From Streptomyces decoyicus (lineage in GTDB: Bacteria > Actinomycetota > Actinomycetes > Streptomycetales > Streptomycetaceae): a stretch of DNA of 64,000 nucleotides. Position numbers and translations under genes: made by a program. Under the pieces are notes generated by a model. That model saw nothing but the letters and a program-made list of their open reading frames with translations. It had not been told where the DNA came from and searched no databases. Shown here in pieces: positions 43,399-52,539 of this stretch (position 1 is its first letter; the number at the start of each line of letters is the position of its first letter). The stretch spans positions 4,216,001 to 4,280,000 of the forward strand of contig NZ_CP082301.1 of NCBI RefSeq assembly GCF_019880305.1, read 5' to 3'.

Positions 43399-44256
43399 TC
43401 AGCATTCCTCGATGGCATCCCCGGGAGCTTGGACGTTTCGGAACTCCTCGGTGAGCCATTGGCTGGGCGGGCAGCCGGCCAGCGAGCGGAACTCCCGGGC
43501 GAGATGGGCCTGGTCGAAGTAGCCGCAGCGCACGGCCAGATCGGCCAGCAGCGGCGGGGCGCCCGAACGGACCGCGTCACCGAGCAGCCGGCGTGCCCGG
43601 TCGAAGCGGATGACCCTCGCGGCGGTCTTGGGCGTCAGACCGGTCTCCTGCCGGAAACGGGCGGTCAGATGGCGGGTGCTCCAGCCGACGTCCTCGGCGA
43701 GCGCCGTCACCGGTGCGGTGCCCCGTGACCGGGCCAGCAACCGCCAGGCGCGGACGACTTCCGGCACCGGAGCGGCGCCGAGGCCGCGCGGTTCCCGCGA
43801 CAGGCAGCGCAGCAGATAGGCGTCCAGCAGCGCAAACCGTTCCGGCCAGCTGCGGGCCGTACGCAGCCGTTCCCCGAGGTCCGTGCCCTGCCGTCCGAGC
43901 ACCGCATCCGCGGGGAGGTCGATGCTTGCCAGCTCTCCGGCGGGCAGCCCCAGCAAGGCGCGGGCGCCCAGCGGGTGCAGGCCGACCTGGATCCCGGACT
44001 GACGGCCCTGGTGGGTGATCAGCACGGGGCTGGTATGCAGACCGCCGATGAGGGTGTCGTAGGTGCCGGGGGCCTGCCCGGGGTCGGGGTGGCCGGCCAG
44101 CGTGAGCGGCTCGTCGAGGGTGAAGATCAGGGTCAGCCGTGGCGAGGGAAGCCCACGGTGCCGCCCCGGTGGGACCCCGGCCTGCCGGTATCCGGCGTAC
44201 GAGCTGACGTACGGCCGGAGCGGCGGCACGGGGCGGGCGAGCGGATGCTCGTCCAC
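43399..44256 (-). CDS. AraC-family transcription regulator
   Basis: Regulator of 285 residues. The C-terminal double helix-turn-helix is clear: VTALAEDVGWSTRHLTARFR then DLAVRCGYFDQAHLAREFR and the closing GCPPSQWL. The N-terminal ~150 residues form the ligand-binding part. The GTG at 44256 is preferred, since the upstream ATG 44322 would run the coding frame through a parS site. The adjoining VOC gene is the likely partner. Confidence 0.87.
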   Translation of the reverse strand: MDEHPLARPVPPLRPYVSSYAGYRQAGVPPGRHRGLPSPRLTLIFTLDEPLTLAGHPDPGQAPGTYDTLIGGLHTSPVLITHQGRQSGIQVGLHPLGARALLGLPAGELASIDLPADAVLGRQGTDLGERLRTARSWPERFALLDAYLLRCLSREPRGLGAAPVPEVVRAWRLLARSRGTAPVTALAEDVGWSTRHLTARFRQETGLTPKTAARVIRFDRARRLLGDAVRSGAPPLLADLAVRCGYFDQAHLAREFRSLAGCPPSQWLTEEFRNVQAPGDAIEEC

Positions 44257-44281
44257 GAGGCCTGGGCGGTCCCGAGGCGGT

Positions 44282-44295
44282 GTTTCACGTGAAAC
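44282..44295. other. parS site in a 24-bp palindrome
   Basis: GTTTCACGTGAAAC inside a perfect inverted repeat at 44277-44300, between the E2 stop and the AraC start. Confidence 0.92.
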
Positions 44296-44328
44296 ACCGC
44301 TCCGAACCGCCCGGCCCCGCATCCTGGC

Positions 44329-45843
44329 TCATCCCCAGGTGATCAGACGCTTGGGCCGTTCCAGCACGGCCGCGATGTCCGCGAGCAGCTTGGAGCCCAG
44401 CTCGCCGTCGATGAGCCGGTGGTCGAAGGACAGCGCGAGGGTGGTCACCTGGCGCGCCTTCACCTTGCCCTTGTGGACCCACGGCTGGAGCTTGACCGCC
44501 CCGAAGGCGAGGATTGCCGACTCCCCCGGGTTGAGGATCGGCGTACCGGTGTCGACGCCGAAGACGCCGACGTTGGTGATGGTGACCGTGCCGCCGCTCA
44601 TCGCGGCGGGGGAGGTCTTGCCCTCGCGTGCGGTGGCGACCAGCTCGCCCAGTTCCGCGGCGAGTCGGGGGAGCGTCTTGACTCCGGCGTCCTTGATGTT
44701 CGGGACGATCAGCCCGCGCGGGGTGGCCGCCGCGATCCCGAGGTTCACGTAGTCCTTGTAGACGATCTCCTGACGCGCCTCGTCCCAGGACGCATTGACC
44801 TCCGGGTGGCGCTTGATGGCGACCAGGAAGGCCTTGGCGACGAGCAGCAGCGGGTTGACGCGCAGCCCCGCCATGTCCGGGTCCTGCTTGAGTTCCTGGA
44901 CGAGCTTCATCGTGCGGGTCACATCGACGGTGATGAACTCCGTGACGTGCGGCGCGGTGAAGGCGCTCTGGACCATCGCCTGCGCGGTGGCCTTGCGTAC
45001 GCCCTTGACCGGCACCCGCCGCTCGCGGGCGGCCGCATCGACGATGCCGGGCTCGGGGGCAGCCGCCGGAACGGCGACCGGCCCGGCGGCCTCGGCCGGG
45101 GCGGCCGGGGACGGCGCCGCTGCCGGGGCGGCCGCCGCATGGACGTCCTCGCGGGTGATGATGCCGTCCGGCCCGGTGGGGGCGACCGCTGCCAGGTCGA
45201 TGCCGAGGTCCTTGGCGAGCTTGCGCACCGGCGGCTTGGCCAGCGGCCGCCCGGCGGACCTGGCACCGGCGCCGTTCGCGACCGGAGTCACCGGAGCGGC
45301 CGCGGGCGCGGCGGGAGTGATCGACGGGGCAGTCGTCGGTGCGGGGGCGGCCCGCCCGTTCAGCTCCGCCTGGAGCGCGGCGCTCACGGGCTCCGGCTGG
45401 GCCGGCACCGCCGCCTGGGGCTTGCGCGCCCGGCGCTTGGTCGAGGACGGCGCGGCGCCGTAGCCGACCAGCACCGCCTGCCGGCCCTGCGGCTCGGCGT
45501 CCCCCGCCTCGGACGCGGCGGCCTCCTGCGGCGCCTGCTGCGCCGCCGGCGCCGCTGCGGGCCCGGCTCCGGGATCGGTGTCCACAGAGATGATGACGGT
45601 GCCGACATCGACGGTGACGCCCTCGCCGAAGTTCAGCTCATGCACCACCCCGTCGTAGGGGATGGGCAGCTCCACGGCGGCCTTGGCGGTCTCGACCTCA
45701 CAGACGACCTGGCCGTCGGTGACGGTGTCGCCCGGCTTGACGTACCACTTGAGGATCTCGGCCTCGGTGAGCCCCTCGCCCACATCGGGCATCTTGAACT
45801 CGCGGAAGCGCTGAGCATTGGCGGTACTTGCAGTCATGGTCAC
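44329..45843 (-). CDS. bkdC: Branched-chain 2-oxoacid dehydrogenase E2 (dihydrolipoyl acyltransferase), copy A
   Basis: Core enzyme of the dehydrogenase complex, 504 residues. It takes the acyl group from E1 on a lipoyl arm and passes it to CoA. The lipoyl domain is about 15-90, with the lipoylated Lys in VETAKAAVEL. A long Ala/Pro linker is followed by the E3/E1-binding domain (VRKLAKDLGIDLAAV) and the catalytic domain with LSFDHRLIDG. The branched acyl-CoA products seed branched fatty acids and some polyketides. GAGGAG supports GTG 45843; ATG 45837 is an alternative. It is the last gene of a three-gene operon. There is no E3 gene in this operon. Confidence 0.95.
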   Translation of the reverse strand: MTMTASTANAQRFREFKMPDVGEGLTEAEILKWYVKPGDTVTDGQVVCEVETAKAAVELPIPYDGVVHELNFGEGVTVDVGTVIISVDTDPGAGPAAAPAAQQAPQEAAASEAGDAEPQGRQAVLVGYGAAPSSTKRRARKPQAAVPAQPEPVSAALQAELNGRAAPAPTTAPSITPAAPAAAPVTPVANGAGARSAGRPLAKPPVRKLAKDLGIDLAAVAPTGPDGIITREDVHAAAAPAAAPSPAAPAEAAGPVAVPAAAPEPGIVDAAARERRVPVKGVRKATAQAMVQSAFTAPHVTEFITVDVTRTMKLVQELKQDPDMAGLRVNPLLLVAKAFLVAIKRHPEVNASWDEARQEIVYKDYVNLGIAAATPRGLIVPNIKDAGVKTLPRLAAELGELVATAREGKTSPAAMSGGTVTITNVGVFGVDTGTPILNPGESAILAFGAVKLQPWVHKGKVKARQVTTLALSFDHRLIDGELGSKLLADIAAVLERPKRLITWG

Positions 45844-45860
45844 GAACTCTCCTCAAACCC

Positions 45861-46844
45861 TCAGTACGCCAACGCACGGTCGACGGCGTCGAGCACCCGG
45901 TCCAGCCCCGGAAGGTACTCGTCCTCCAGACGGGAGGGCGGATACGGGGAGTGGAAACCGCCGACCCGCAGGACCGGGGCCTCCAGGTGGTAGAAGCACC
46001 GCTCGGTGATCCGGGCGGCGATCTCCGCACCCGCACCGAAGAAGACCGGGGCCTCGTGGACGACGACCAGCCGGCCGGTCTTCTGCACCGACGACTGCAC
46101 GGTGTCGAAGTCGATCGGGGAGAGCGAGCGCAGGTCGACGACCTCGAGCGACTTGCCCTCCTCGGCCGCGACATTGGCGACGTCCTGGCAGACCTTGACC
46201 ATCGGGCCGTAGGCGGCCAGCGTGAGGTCGGAGCCGGTCCGGGCGATCCGGGCCTTGTGCAGCGGGTCGGGGATCGACTCGGTGTCCAGCCGCGACTTGT
46301 CGTGGTAGCGGCGCTTGGGCTCGAAGTAGATGACCGGGTCGTCACCCGCGATGGCCTGCTGGAGCATCCAGTAGGCGTCGGAGGAGTTCGAGGGAGAGAC
46401 GATCTTGAGGCCCGCGACATGCGCGAACAGCGCCTCGGGGGACTCGGAGTGGTGCTCGACCGCGCCGATGCCACCCGCGTACGGGATGCGGATGACGACC
46501 GGCACCTTGACCTTGCCCAGCGCACGGGCGTGCATCTTCGCGAGCTGGGTGACGATCTGGTCGTAGGCGGGGAAGACGAAGCCGTCGAACTGGATCTCGA
46601 CGACCGGGCGGTAGCCGCGCAGCGCCATACCGATCGCGGTGCCGACGATGCCGGACTCGGCCAGCGGGGTGTCGATCACCCGCTCCTCGCCGAAGTCCTT
46701 CTGCAGGCCGTCGGTGACACGGAAGACGCCGCCGAGCTTGCCGACGTCCTCGCCCATGACGAGGACCTTGGGGTCGGCCTCCATGGAGGCACGCAGCGAC
46801 TCGTTGATCGCCTTGGCAATGGTGATCTTCTCGAAGACGGCCAT
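45861..46844 (-). CDS. bkdB: Branched-chain 2-oxoacid dehydrogenase E1 beta subunit, copy A
   Basis: Half of the thiamine-diphosphate-dependent decarboxylase, 327 residues. The pyrimidine-binding domain (MGEDVGKLGGVFRVTDGL with its Glu) is followed by the transketolase C-terminal domain, ending SPYPPSRLEDEYLPGLDR. It would pair with the alpha subunit just upstream. There are 2 nt between the genes, so translation is coupled. Confidence 0.96.
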   Translation of the reverse strand: MAVFEKITIAKAINESLRASMEADPKVLVMGEDVGKLGGVFRVTDGLQKDFGEERVIDTPLAESGIVGTAIGMALRGYRPVVEIQFDGFVFPAYDQIVTQLAKMHARALGKVKVPVVIRIPYAGGIGAVEHHSESPEALFAHVAGLKIVSPSNSSDAYWMLQQAIAGDDPVIYFEPKRRYHDKSRLDTESIPDPLHKARIARTGSDLTLAAYGPMVKVCQDVANVAAEEGKSLEVVDLRSLSPIDFDTVQSSVQKTGRLVVVHEAPVFFGAGAEIAARITERCFYHLEAPVLRVGGFHSPYPPSRLEDEYLPGLDRVLDAVDRALAY

Positions 46845-46846
46845 GG

Positions 46847-48061
46847 TCAGTTCCCCTCCGCGACGGCATCGGCGTCGGCGAACGACGCCTGGTACGCGGC
46901 GAACTGCGCGCGCTCCTCATCGACGAGCGCATGCCCGTCGGCATAGACATTCTCGAAGATCGCCATGTCGTCCGGGTCGGGCATGGCACGAACGGCGTCG
47001 CGGACCCGCTTGCCCAGCGCCTCGCTCTCCTCGTCGATCGAGGCGAGATACGCCTCGTCGACCAGGCCCTCGGCCTCCAGATACGTCCGCAGCCGCAGGA
47101 TCGGGTCCTTGGCCTCCCAGGCCGCCCGCTCCTCGTCCGCCCGGTACTTCGTCGGGTCGTCGGAGGTGGTGTGCGCGCCCATGCGGTAGGTGAACGCCTC
47201 GATGAGCATCGGGCCCTGGCCGGTGCGCGCCCGCTCCAGCGCCGCCTTGGTCACCGCCAGACAGGCCAGTACGTCATTGCCGTCGACCCGTACACCGGGG
47301 AATCCGTAACCGCGGGCGCGCTGGTAGAGCGGCACCCGGGTCTGCTTCTCGGTGGGTTCGGAAATCGCCCATTGGTTGTTCTGGCAGAAGAACACGACCG
47401 GGGCGTTGTAGACCGCGGAGAAGGTGAAGGATTCCGCGACATCTCCCTGGCTGGAGGCGCCGTCACCGAAATAGGCGATGACCGCGGAATCCGCGCCGTC
47501 CTTCTGCACTCCCATCGCATAGCCGGTCGCATGCAGTGTCTGCGAACCGATGACGATCGTGTAGAGGTGGAAGTTGTTGCTGTTGGGGTCCCAGCCGCCG
47601 TGATTGACACCGCGGAACATGCCCAGCAGATTCGTCGGGTCGACGCCACGACACCACGCCACACCGTGCTCACGGTAGGTCGGGAAGACATAGTCGTCGT
47701 CGCGCAGCGCACGGCCGGAGCCGATCTGGGCGGCCTCCTGGCCCAGCAGCGAAGCCCACAGGCCCAGTTCGCCCTGGCGCTGGAGAGTGGTCGCCTCGGC
47801 ATCGAACTTCCGCGTCAGCACCATGTCGCGGTAGAGCCCGCGCAGCTCGTCGGCGGAAAGATCGATCGAGTAATCCGGGTGCTCGACCCGCTTGCCTTCG
47901 GGGGTCAGCAGTTGTACGAGCTGGTTCTGCTCCGCCTCGGGCCCACCGGAGTTCCGGGTCTTGGCCGGGGACGCCTTCTTGGCCGACGTCGCCTTTTTGG
48001 CGGTGGTGCGCTTGCTGCTGCCGCGGGCGTTTTTCCGCTGCGCAGTGCCTTCCACGGTCAC
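46847..48061 (-). CDS. bkdA: Branched-chain 2-oxoacid dehydrogenase E1 alpha subunit, copy A, with basic N-terminal tail
   Basis: Thiamine-diphosphate subunit of 404 residues. The cofactor motif reads GDGASSQGDVAES..NNQWAI, and the YREHG phrase and HTTSDDPTKYR loop are typical. The first 45 residues are an Ala/Lys/Ser-rich, strongly basic tail (SSKRTTAKKATSAKKAS) that looks disordered. It resembles histone H1-like tails and is not part of the enzyme fold. GTG start with GGAGGAG. First gene of the operon, diverging from the response regulator gene. Confidence 0.95.
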   Translation of the reverse strand: MTVEGTAQRKNARGSSKRTTAKKATSAKKASPAKTRNSGGPEAEQNQLVQLLTPEGKRVEHPDYSIDLSADELRGLYRDMVLTRKFDAEATTLQRQGELGLWASLLGQEAAQIGSGRALRDDDYVFPTYREHGVAWCRGVDPTNLLGMFRGVNHGGWDPNSNNFHLYTIVIGSQTLHATGYAMGVQKDGADSAVIAYFGDGASSQGDVAESFTFSAVYNAPVVFFCQNNQWAISEPTEKQTRVPLYQRARGYGFPGVRVDGNDVLACLAVTKAALERARTGQGPMLIEAFTYRMGAHTTSDDPTKYRADEERAAWEAKDPILRLRTYLEAEGLVDEAYLASIDEESEALGKRVRDAVRAMPDPDDMAIFENVYADGHALVDEERAQFAAYQASFADADAVAEGN

Positions 48062-48218
48062 GTGCTGCTCCTCCGTCTGTCCGGCCCCCGGGGTCCGCCG
48101 GTGGCCGTATTGCGGCTCACCCGGTATCCGATACGGCGCACGGGGTGTGTGCGAACGCGGCCGGATCCGGGTGGAACAAAGCTCCCGGACAGTGGCCTGC
48201 TCATTGCACGTTACCCAT

Positions 48219-48273
48219 TGTCAAAGCCGAAGTGGAAACGGCGCTGACCTGCGATTTTGCTTGGATTTCCAAG
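48219..48273. promoter_or_regulatory. Divergent promoter region with palindrome
   Basis: The 309-bp gap between the E1 alpha and response regulator genes holds a perfect dyad CTTGGATTTCCAAG (48260-48273) and, on the minus strand, TTGACA (48219-48224) as a possible -35 without a good -10. TATATC at about 48339 fits a -10 for the rightward gene. In other Streptomyces a Lrp-type BkdR controls such operons; no binding can be shown here. Confidence 0.45.
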
Positions 48274-48370
48274 TAAATCGCTAAGGCTTGGAACAACTCC
48301 TGGTCACAGCGTTGCAGGCCGCCGGGACAACGGCACGTTATATCGCTGACCTGGAGCACGGGAAGGGTTG

Positions 48371-49048
48371 ATGTGTGAGACTGATGAGGTGCGCGAAGAC
48401 GGAAAAATCACGGTATTCCTGCTCGATGACCACGAAGTTGTCCGGCGTGGCGTTCACGAAATGTTGTCGGTCGAGGACGACATCGAGGTGATCGGCGAGG
48501 CGGGTACCGCGGCAGATGCCCTGGTCAGGATCCCGGCGACGCGTCCCGACGTCGCGGTGCTCGACGTCCGGCTGCCGGATGGGAGCGGTGTCGAGGTCTG
48601 CCGCGAGATCCGTTCGCAGGACGAGGACATCAAATGCCTGATGCTCACCTCGTTCGCGGATGACGAGGCCCTTTTCGATGCGATCATGGCCGGTGCGGCC
48701 GGGTATGTCCTCAAGGCCATTCGGGGTAACGAGCTGCTCTCCGCGGTTCGCGACGTGGCGGCCGGCAAGTCGCTGCTCGACCCCGTGGCCACCGCCCGGG
48801 TGCTGGAGCGGCTGCGCGACGGCAACGCCCCGAAGGGCGACGACCGGCTGGCGAGCCTCACCGACCAGGAGCGCAGGATCCTCGATCTGATCGGCGAGGG
48901 GCTGACCAATCGCGTCATCGGCGAACGGCTCCATCTCGCCGAGAAAACGATCAAGAATTATGTCTCCAGCCTGCTGTCCAAGCTCGGCATGGAGCGCCGT
49001 TCCCAGGCCGCCGCGTATGTCGCGCGGATGCAGGCGGAACGCCACTGA
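48371..49048 (+). CDS. NarL/FixJ-type response regulator, orphan
   Basis: Two-component regulator of 225 residues. The receiver domain has the acidic pair LLDDHE, phosphoacceptor Asp in VLDVRLPDG and Lys in YVLKAIRG. A LuxR-type helix-turn-helix follows at the C terminus (LTDQERRILDLIGEGLTNRVIG). GGAAGGG lies upstream; the TTG at 48368 gives a longer frame by one codon. No histidine kinase adjoins it. It diverges from the bkd operon, so it could control it, but that is inference. From memory, unverified, it corresponds to the orphan SCO3818. Confidence 0.92.
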   Translation: MCETDEVREDGKITVFLLDDHEVVRRGVHEMLSVEDDIEVIGEAGTAADALVRIPATRPDVAVLDVRLPDGSGVEVCREIRSQDEDIKCLMLTSFADDEALFDAIMAGAAGYVLKAIRGNELLSAVRDVAAGKSLLDPVATARVLERLRDGNAPKGDDRLASLTDQERRILDLIGEGLTNRVIGERLHLAEKTIKNYVSSLLSKLGMERRSQAAAYVARMQAERH

Positions 49049-49175
49049 AACAGCATGTCGGCAAAGAGGAACCGGTAACGCTCTGCCCGGCTCATGGCGA
49101 TTCAGGACCATCGTCCCTGTTCCTCGGGGCTGCCGGCCTCTACTTGCCGACCGGACCCACCGGCAAGGTGGTGAC

Positions 49176-49592
49176 ATGCCCACCGACAACTACCGTGCCA
49201 TCGAGCTGCTGAGCCGCACGCCCTACGGGCGCGTCTCGGCCAGTCGGCGGGCGCTGCCCTTCACCACCGTCACCCGCCATCTCATCCTGGACGGGCGGCT
49301 GATGCTGCGGCTGCACCGCGGCTACGACTACCACCAGGCCCTGGACGGCAGCGTGGTCGCCTACGAGGCCGACAACGTCAACAGCGGTGAGCACGACACA
49401 TGGTCGGTGCAGTTCACCGGCACCGCCCGGGTCGTCGAGCCCAGCCCGGCCGAGCGCGAGCTCTTCGGCCGCACACCCCGGCTGGCCGACGGGGTCCCCT
49501 TCGACCCGGTTTTCCTGCGCATCGAGCCCGAGTTCGTGACCCTGCACTACCTCACCGATGTGCCGGTCTTCCGCTATGTGCACTCTGCGTGA
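49176..49592 (+). CDS. Pyridoxamine 5'-phosphate oxidase-fold flavoprotein
   Basis: Small split-barrel protein of 138 residues. Pattern YGRVSASRRALPFTTV, then LRLHRGYDY and SGEHDTWSVQFTGTARV, ending in a strand series YLTDVPVFRYV. Such proteins bind FMN, F420 or heme, and Streptomyces has many; the cofactor cannot be told from this. Start ATG with AAGGTGG upstream. Confidence 0.82.
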   Translation: MPTDNYRAIELLSRTPYGRVSASRRALPFTTVTRHLILDGRLMLRLHRGYDYHQALDGSVVAYEADNVNSGEHDTWSVQFTGTARVVEPSPAERELFGRTPRLADGVPFDPVFLRIEPEFVTLHYLTDVPVFRYVHSA

Positions 49593-49631
49593 ATCCATGC
49601 GGTACACCCACTCCGACGGGCGCAGTTGATC

Positions 49632-49637
49632 TAACAT
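49632..49637 (+). promoter_or_regulatory. -10 hexamer of a likely leaderless transcript
   Basis: TAACAT ends 7 nt before the GTG of the next gene, with no Shine-Dalgarno. Confidence 0.45.
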
Positions 49638-49644
49638 CTGGCGC

Positions 49645-50688
49645 GTGCTGCGCTCATCTGTAGTCCGGACGGCGGCGACGCCCGACAGAGACACTCTCGG
49701 ATCCCTGCTCCGCCACTACACCGGCGCCGGCGCGCCGCTGTCCTGCGAACCCGTCGCCGAGGGCCTGCTCAACCACGGCTACTTCCTCGCCACCACGCGC
49801 GGCCGCTACTTCCTCAAACACCACCTCGACGGCGACCGCGCCGCCCTCACCCGCCAGCACCGCGCCGGCCGCCGGCTCGCCGCGCTCGGCCTGCCGGTCG
49901 CCCCGCCCGTCGCCGACGCGGACGGCCGGACCGTCACCGTCCTCGACGGCCGCTGCTACGCCCTGCACCCCTGGGTCGAAGGCCACCACCTGGGCGGCGC
50001 CGCACTGACCCGCGGCCAGTCCTGGCAGCTCGGCGCCCTGCTCGGGCTCGTGCACACCGCACTGGAGCAGGTCATGGCCGACGAGCCGCATCCGCCCCGG
50101 CCGCCGTGCGCGGACGCCGCCGCCGACCCCGAGCGGACCTTCGAGATGATCGACGAACTGCTGGCGCTGGCCCGCGGCGCCCGCCCGCGCACCAGCTTCG
50201 ACGAACTCGCCGAACACCGTCTGCTGGAGCGCCGGGCCCTGCTGGCGCAGCATGCGCACCATCGCCCCGCCCCGGGTGCGGAACCCCCGGCGGGCTGGGT
50301 GCACGGCGACTTCCACCCGCTGAATGTGCTCTACCGCGACGCGGAGCCGACCGCGATCGTCGACTGGGACCGGCTGGGCGTCCAGCCCCGCGCCGAGGAG
50401 GCGGTACGCGCCGCCGCGATCTTCTTCGTCCGCCCCTGCGGCACGCTGGACCTGGCGAAGGTGGCGGCGTACGCGGGCGCCTACCGCAGGGCCTGCGGAG
50501 CCGGGGCCGAGGAGCTCGCGGCAGCCGTCCACCGGGTGTGGTGGGAGCGGCTGAACGACTTCTGGATGCTCACCTGGCGCTACCAGCTGGGCGACCGCCG
50601 CACCGATCCACAGTTCCCGGCGGCGGCCGCACTGGCCGTGTGGTGGACCCGCGAGTACCGGGCCGTACGGAACGCCTTCACCCGCTGA
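49645..50688 (+). CDS. APH/choline-kinase-type phosphotransferase
   Basis: Kinase-like protein of 347 residues. The N lobe has the ATP-binding Lys in GRYFLKHHLDG. Brenner's motif reads HGDFHPLNVLY and the metal Asp lies in AIVDWDRLG. A His-rich/Pro-rich stretch (about 195-220) sits between the lobes. Related enzymes phosphorylate aminoglycosides, homoserine, methylthioribose or fructosamine; no substrate is indicated. GTG start; the message is probably leaderless. Confidence 0.85.
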   Translation: MLRSSVVRTAATPDRDTLGSLLRHYTGAGAPLSCEPVAEGLLNHGYFLATTRGRYFLKHHLDGDRAALTRQHRAGRRLAALGLPVAPPVADADGRTVTVLDGRCYALHPWVEGHHLGGAALTRGQSWQLGALLGLVHTALEQVMADEPHPPRPPCADAAADPERTFEMIDELLALARGARPRTSFDELAEHRLLERRALLAQHAHHRPAPGAEPPAGWVHGDFHPLNVLYRDAEPTAIVDWDRLGVQPRAEEAVRAAAIFFVRPCGTLDLAKVAAYAGAYRRACGAGAEELAAAVHRVWWERLNDFWMLTWRYQLGDRRTDPQFPAAAALAVWWTREYRAVRNAFTR

Positions 50689-50706
50689 ACCGGGGCGGCG
50701 CGCCGG

Positions 50707-52320
50707 TCAGCCGGTCGTACCGAGCGAGGTGCCGGAGTCCGCGCCGCTGCCGGCGGTGGCCCCGCTGTCCGTGCCGGTGGACGTCCCGCCGTCGGCGGCG
50801 CCACCGTTCGCGGCGCCCCCGTCATCGGTGCCACCGTCCGTGGGACCACCGTCGGTCGTGCCACCGGTGTCGTCGGTGGGCGGCTCGGACGTCGGCGGCT
50901 CGGACGTCGGCGGCTCCGAGGTGGGCGGCTCGGACGTCTCGGGCGTACTGGGCTGCTCAGGCGGCGGCTGGCTGTACGTGCTGTCGTCCTCGCCCGTGTC
51001 GCCGGGGTCGGTCTCCGGGGTGCTGGGCTCCTCCGAAGGCGACTCGCTCGCCTTGTCGTCCTTCGTCGGCTTCGGCGACTGCGACGTGGGGGTCTCGTGC
51101 TTTTTGCCCTGGCCCTCGGTGTTCTGTATCGCGTAGGCCACACCCATGGCGATCGCGATCACCGCGAGCGCCGCGATCAGCCAGATCTTGCCGCGGCCAC
51201 CCTTGCCCGGCCGGGGACCGCCGTCGAAGCCGCCGTCGTCATCCCGCATTCCGGGGGTCAGAATCGGCTGCGCCGTGGTGCGGCCGGCGTCGGAGTGCGG
51301 CAGCGCGGTGGTGGCCGCCGTGCCCATGGGCGTGTGACCGCCCTCGTGCAGGGCGACCGGGCCGGTGTTCCAGGTGCCGGTGTGACCGCCCTGCTCGTGC
51401 AGCATCTGGAGCGAGTACTGGACCAGGCCGCGCATCTCCTCGGCGGACTGGAACCGGTCGTCGGGGTCCTTGGCCAGCGACCGCATGACCAGGCCGTCCA
51501 GCTCCGGCGGCACCGCGTTGGCGACCTCGGACGGCGCCACCGGCATGTCCTGGACGTGCTGGTAGACGACCGACAGCGGGGTCTCGCCGGTGAACGGCGG
51601 CCGCAGCGTGAGGAGTTCGTAGAGCAGACAGCCGGTGGCGTAGAGGTCGGAGCGGGTGTCGACGGTCTTGCCGAGCGCCTGCTCCGGGGAGAGGTACTGG
51701 GGGGTGCCCATGACCATGCCGGTCTGGGTCATGGTGGACGCGGCGCCGTGCAGGGCACGGGCGATGCCGAAGTCCATGACCTTGACGGCGCCGCTGTTCG
51801 TGATGATCACGTTCGCGGGCTTGATGTCACGGTGCACGATGCCGTGCTGGTGGCTGTAGGCCAGCGCCTCCAGCACACCGGAGACGATGATCAGCGCCTG
51901 GTCCGGCGGCGGGGCATCGGCGTTGAGCAGCAGATCGCGGATGGTGTGGCCCTCGACCAGCTCCATCACGATGTACGGCACGGTGTTGCCGCCGACCAGG
52001 TCCTCGCCGGAGTCGTAGACCGCCACCACCGCGTGGTGGTTCAGCCCGGCCACGGACTGTGCCTCACGCGTGAAGCGGGCCTTGGACACCGGGTCCTCGG
52101 CCAGGTCGGCGCGCAGCAGCTTCACGGCGACGGTCCGGCCGAGACGTACGTCCTCGGCCGCGAACACCTCCGCCATGCCACCGCGGCCGAGCCGATGCGT
52201 GAGCCGGTAGCGGCCATCGCCGACCAGCCCGCCATTGCCCCACATCTCCGGTGCGTCGGGGATATTGGAGCCGGTGGCGTCAGGATCGGACGGGCCCTGT
52301 GGGCTCTGCGTCGGTGCCAT
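50707..52320 (-). CDS. Membrane Ser/Thr protein kinase with Thr/Pro/Glu-rich extracellular tail
   Basis: Hanks-type kinase of 537 residues. Gly loop GRGGMAEV, Lys67 (AVKLL), HRDIKPAN, DFGIA and the activation loop with TMTQTG, then GTPQYLSPEQ. A juxtamembrane linker leads to one helix (WLIAALAVIAIAMGVAYAI). The outside part is a repeat tail with PPTSE four times and GG/TD-rich stretches, with no PASTA domain. The tail may contact the wall or be glycosylated. GAGG precedes the ATG. It diverges from the second kinase gene across a 311-bp gap. Confidence 0.93.
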   Translation of the reverse strand: MAPTQSPQGPSDPDATGSNIPDAPEMWGNGGLVGDGRYRLTHRLGRGGMAEVFAAEDVRLGRTVAVKLLRADLAEDPVSKARFTREAQSVAGLNHHAVVAVYDSGEDLVGGNTVPYIVMELVEGHTIRDLLLNADAPPPDQALIIVSGVLEALAYSHQHGIVHRDIKPANVIITNSGAVKVMDFGIARALHGAASTMTQTGMVMGTPQYLSPEQALGKTVDTRSDLYATGCLLYELLTLRPPFTGETPLSVVYQHVQDMPVAPSEVANAVPPELDGLVMRSLAKDPDDRFQSAEEMRGLVQYSLQMLHEQGGHTGTWNTGPVALHEGGHTPMGTAATTALPHSDAGRTTAQPILTPGMRDDDGGFDGGPRPGKGGRGKIWLIAALAVIAIAMGVAYAIQNTEGQGKKHETPTSQSPKPTKDDKASESPSEEPSTPETDPGDTGEDDSTYSQPPPEQPSTPETSEPPTSEPPTSEPPTSEPPTDDTGGTTDGGPTDGGTDDGGAANGGAADGGTSTGTDSGATAGSGADSGTSLGTTG

Positions 52321-52404
52321 CGGTCCTCGCCGTCGAATCGATCCGCATGAGAGCGGTAGGGTCATCGGTCTTCGCTAGAGCACGCTACAGGTTCCGCGGC
52401 ACCC

Positions 52405-52425
52405 GCCGGTCCGTCGTGGACCGGC
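52405..52425. promoter_or_regulatory. Dyad between the two kinase genes
   Basis: GCCGGTCC and GGACCGGC form perfect 8-bp arms around GTCGT. Candidate regulatory or hairpin element. Confidence 0.4.
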
Positions 52426-52539
52426 CATCAAACCTGCCGGAAGCCACGAGTCGCAAGTTCACCAGGGGTGATCGGGCGCGCAAAAGCCTCACGGCCGTGA
52501 CGGGATCTTGCACATCTGGTCACGGAACGGGCACACAGC

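Noticed and set aside
44257..44322. Longer AraC protein starting at ATG 44322
   Set aside because: The frame would read VSRET from the parS site; all other parS copies are intergenic.
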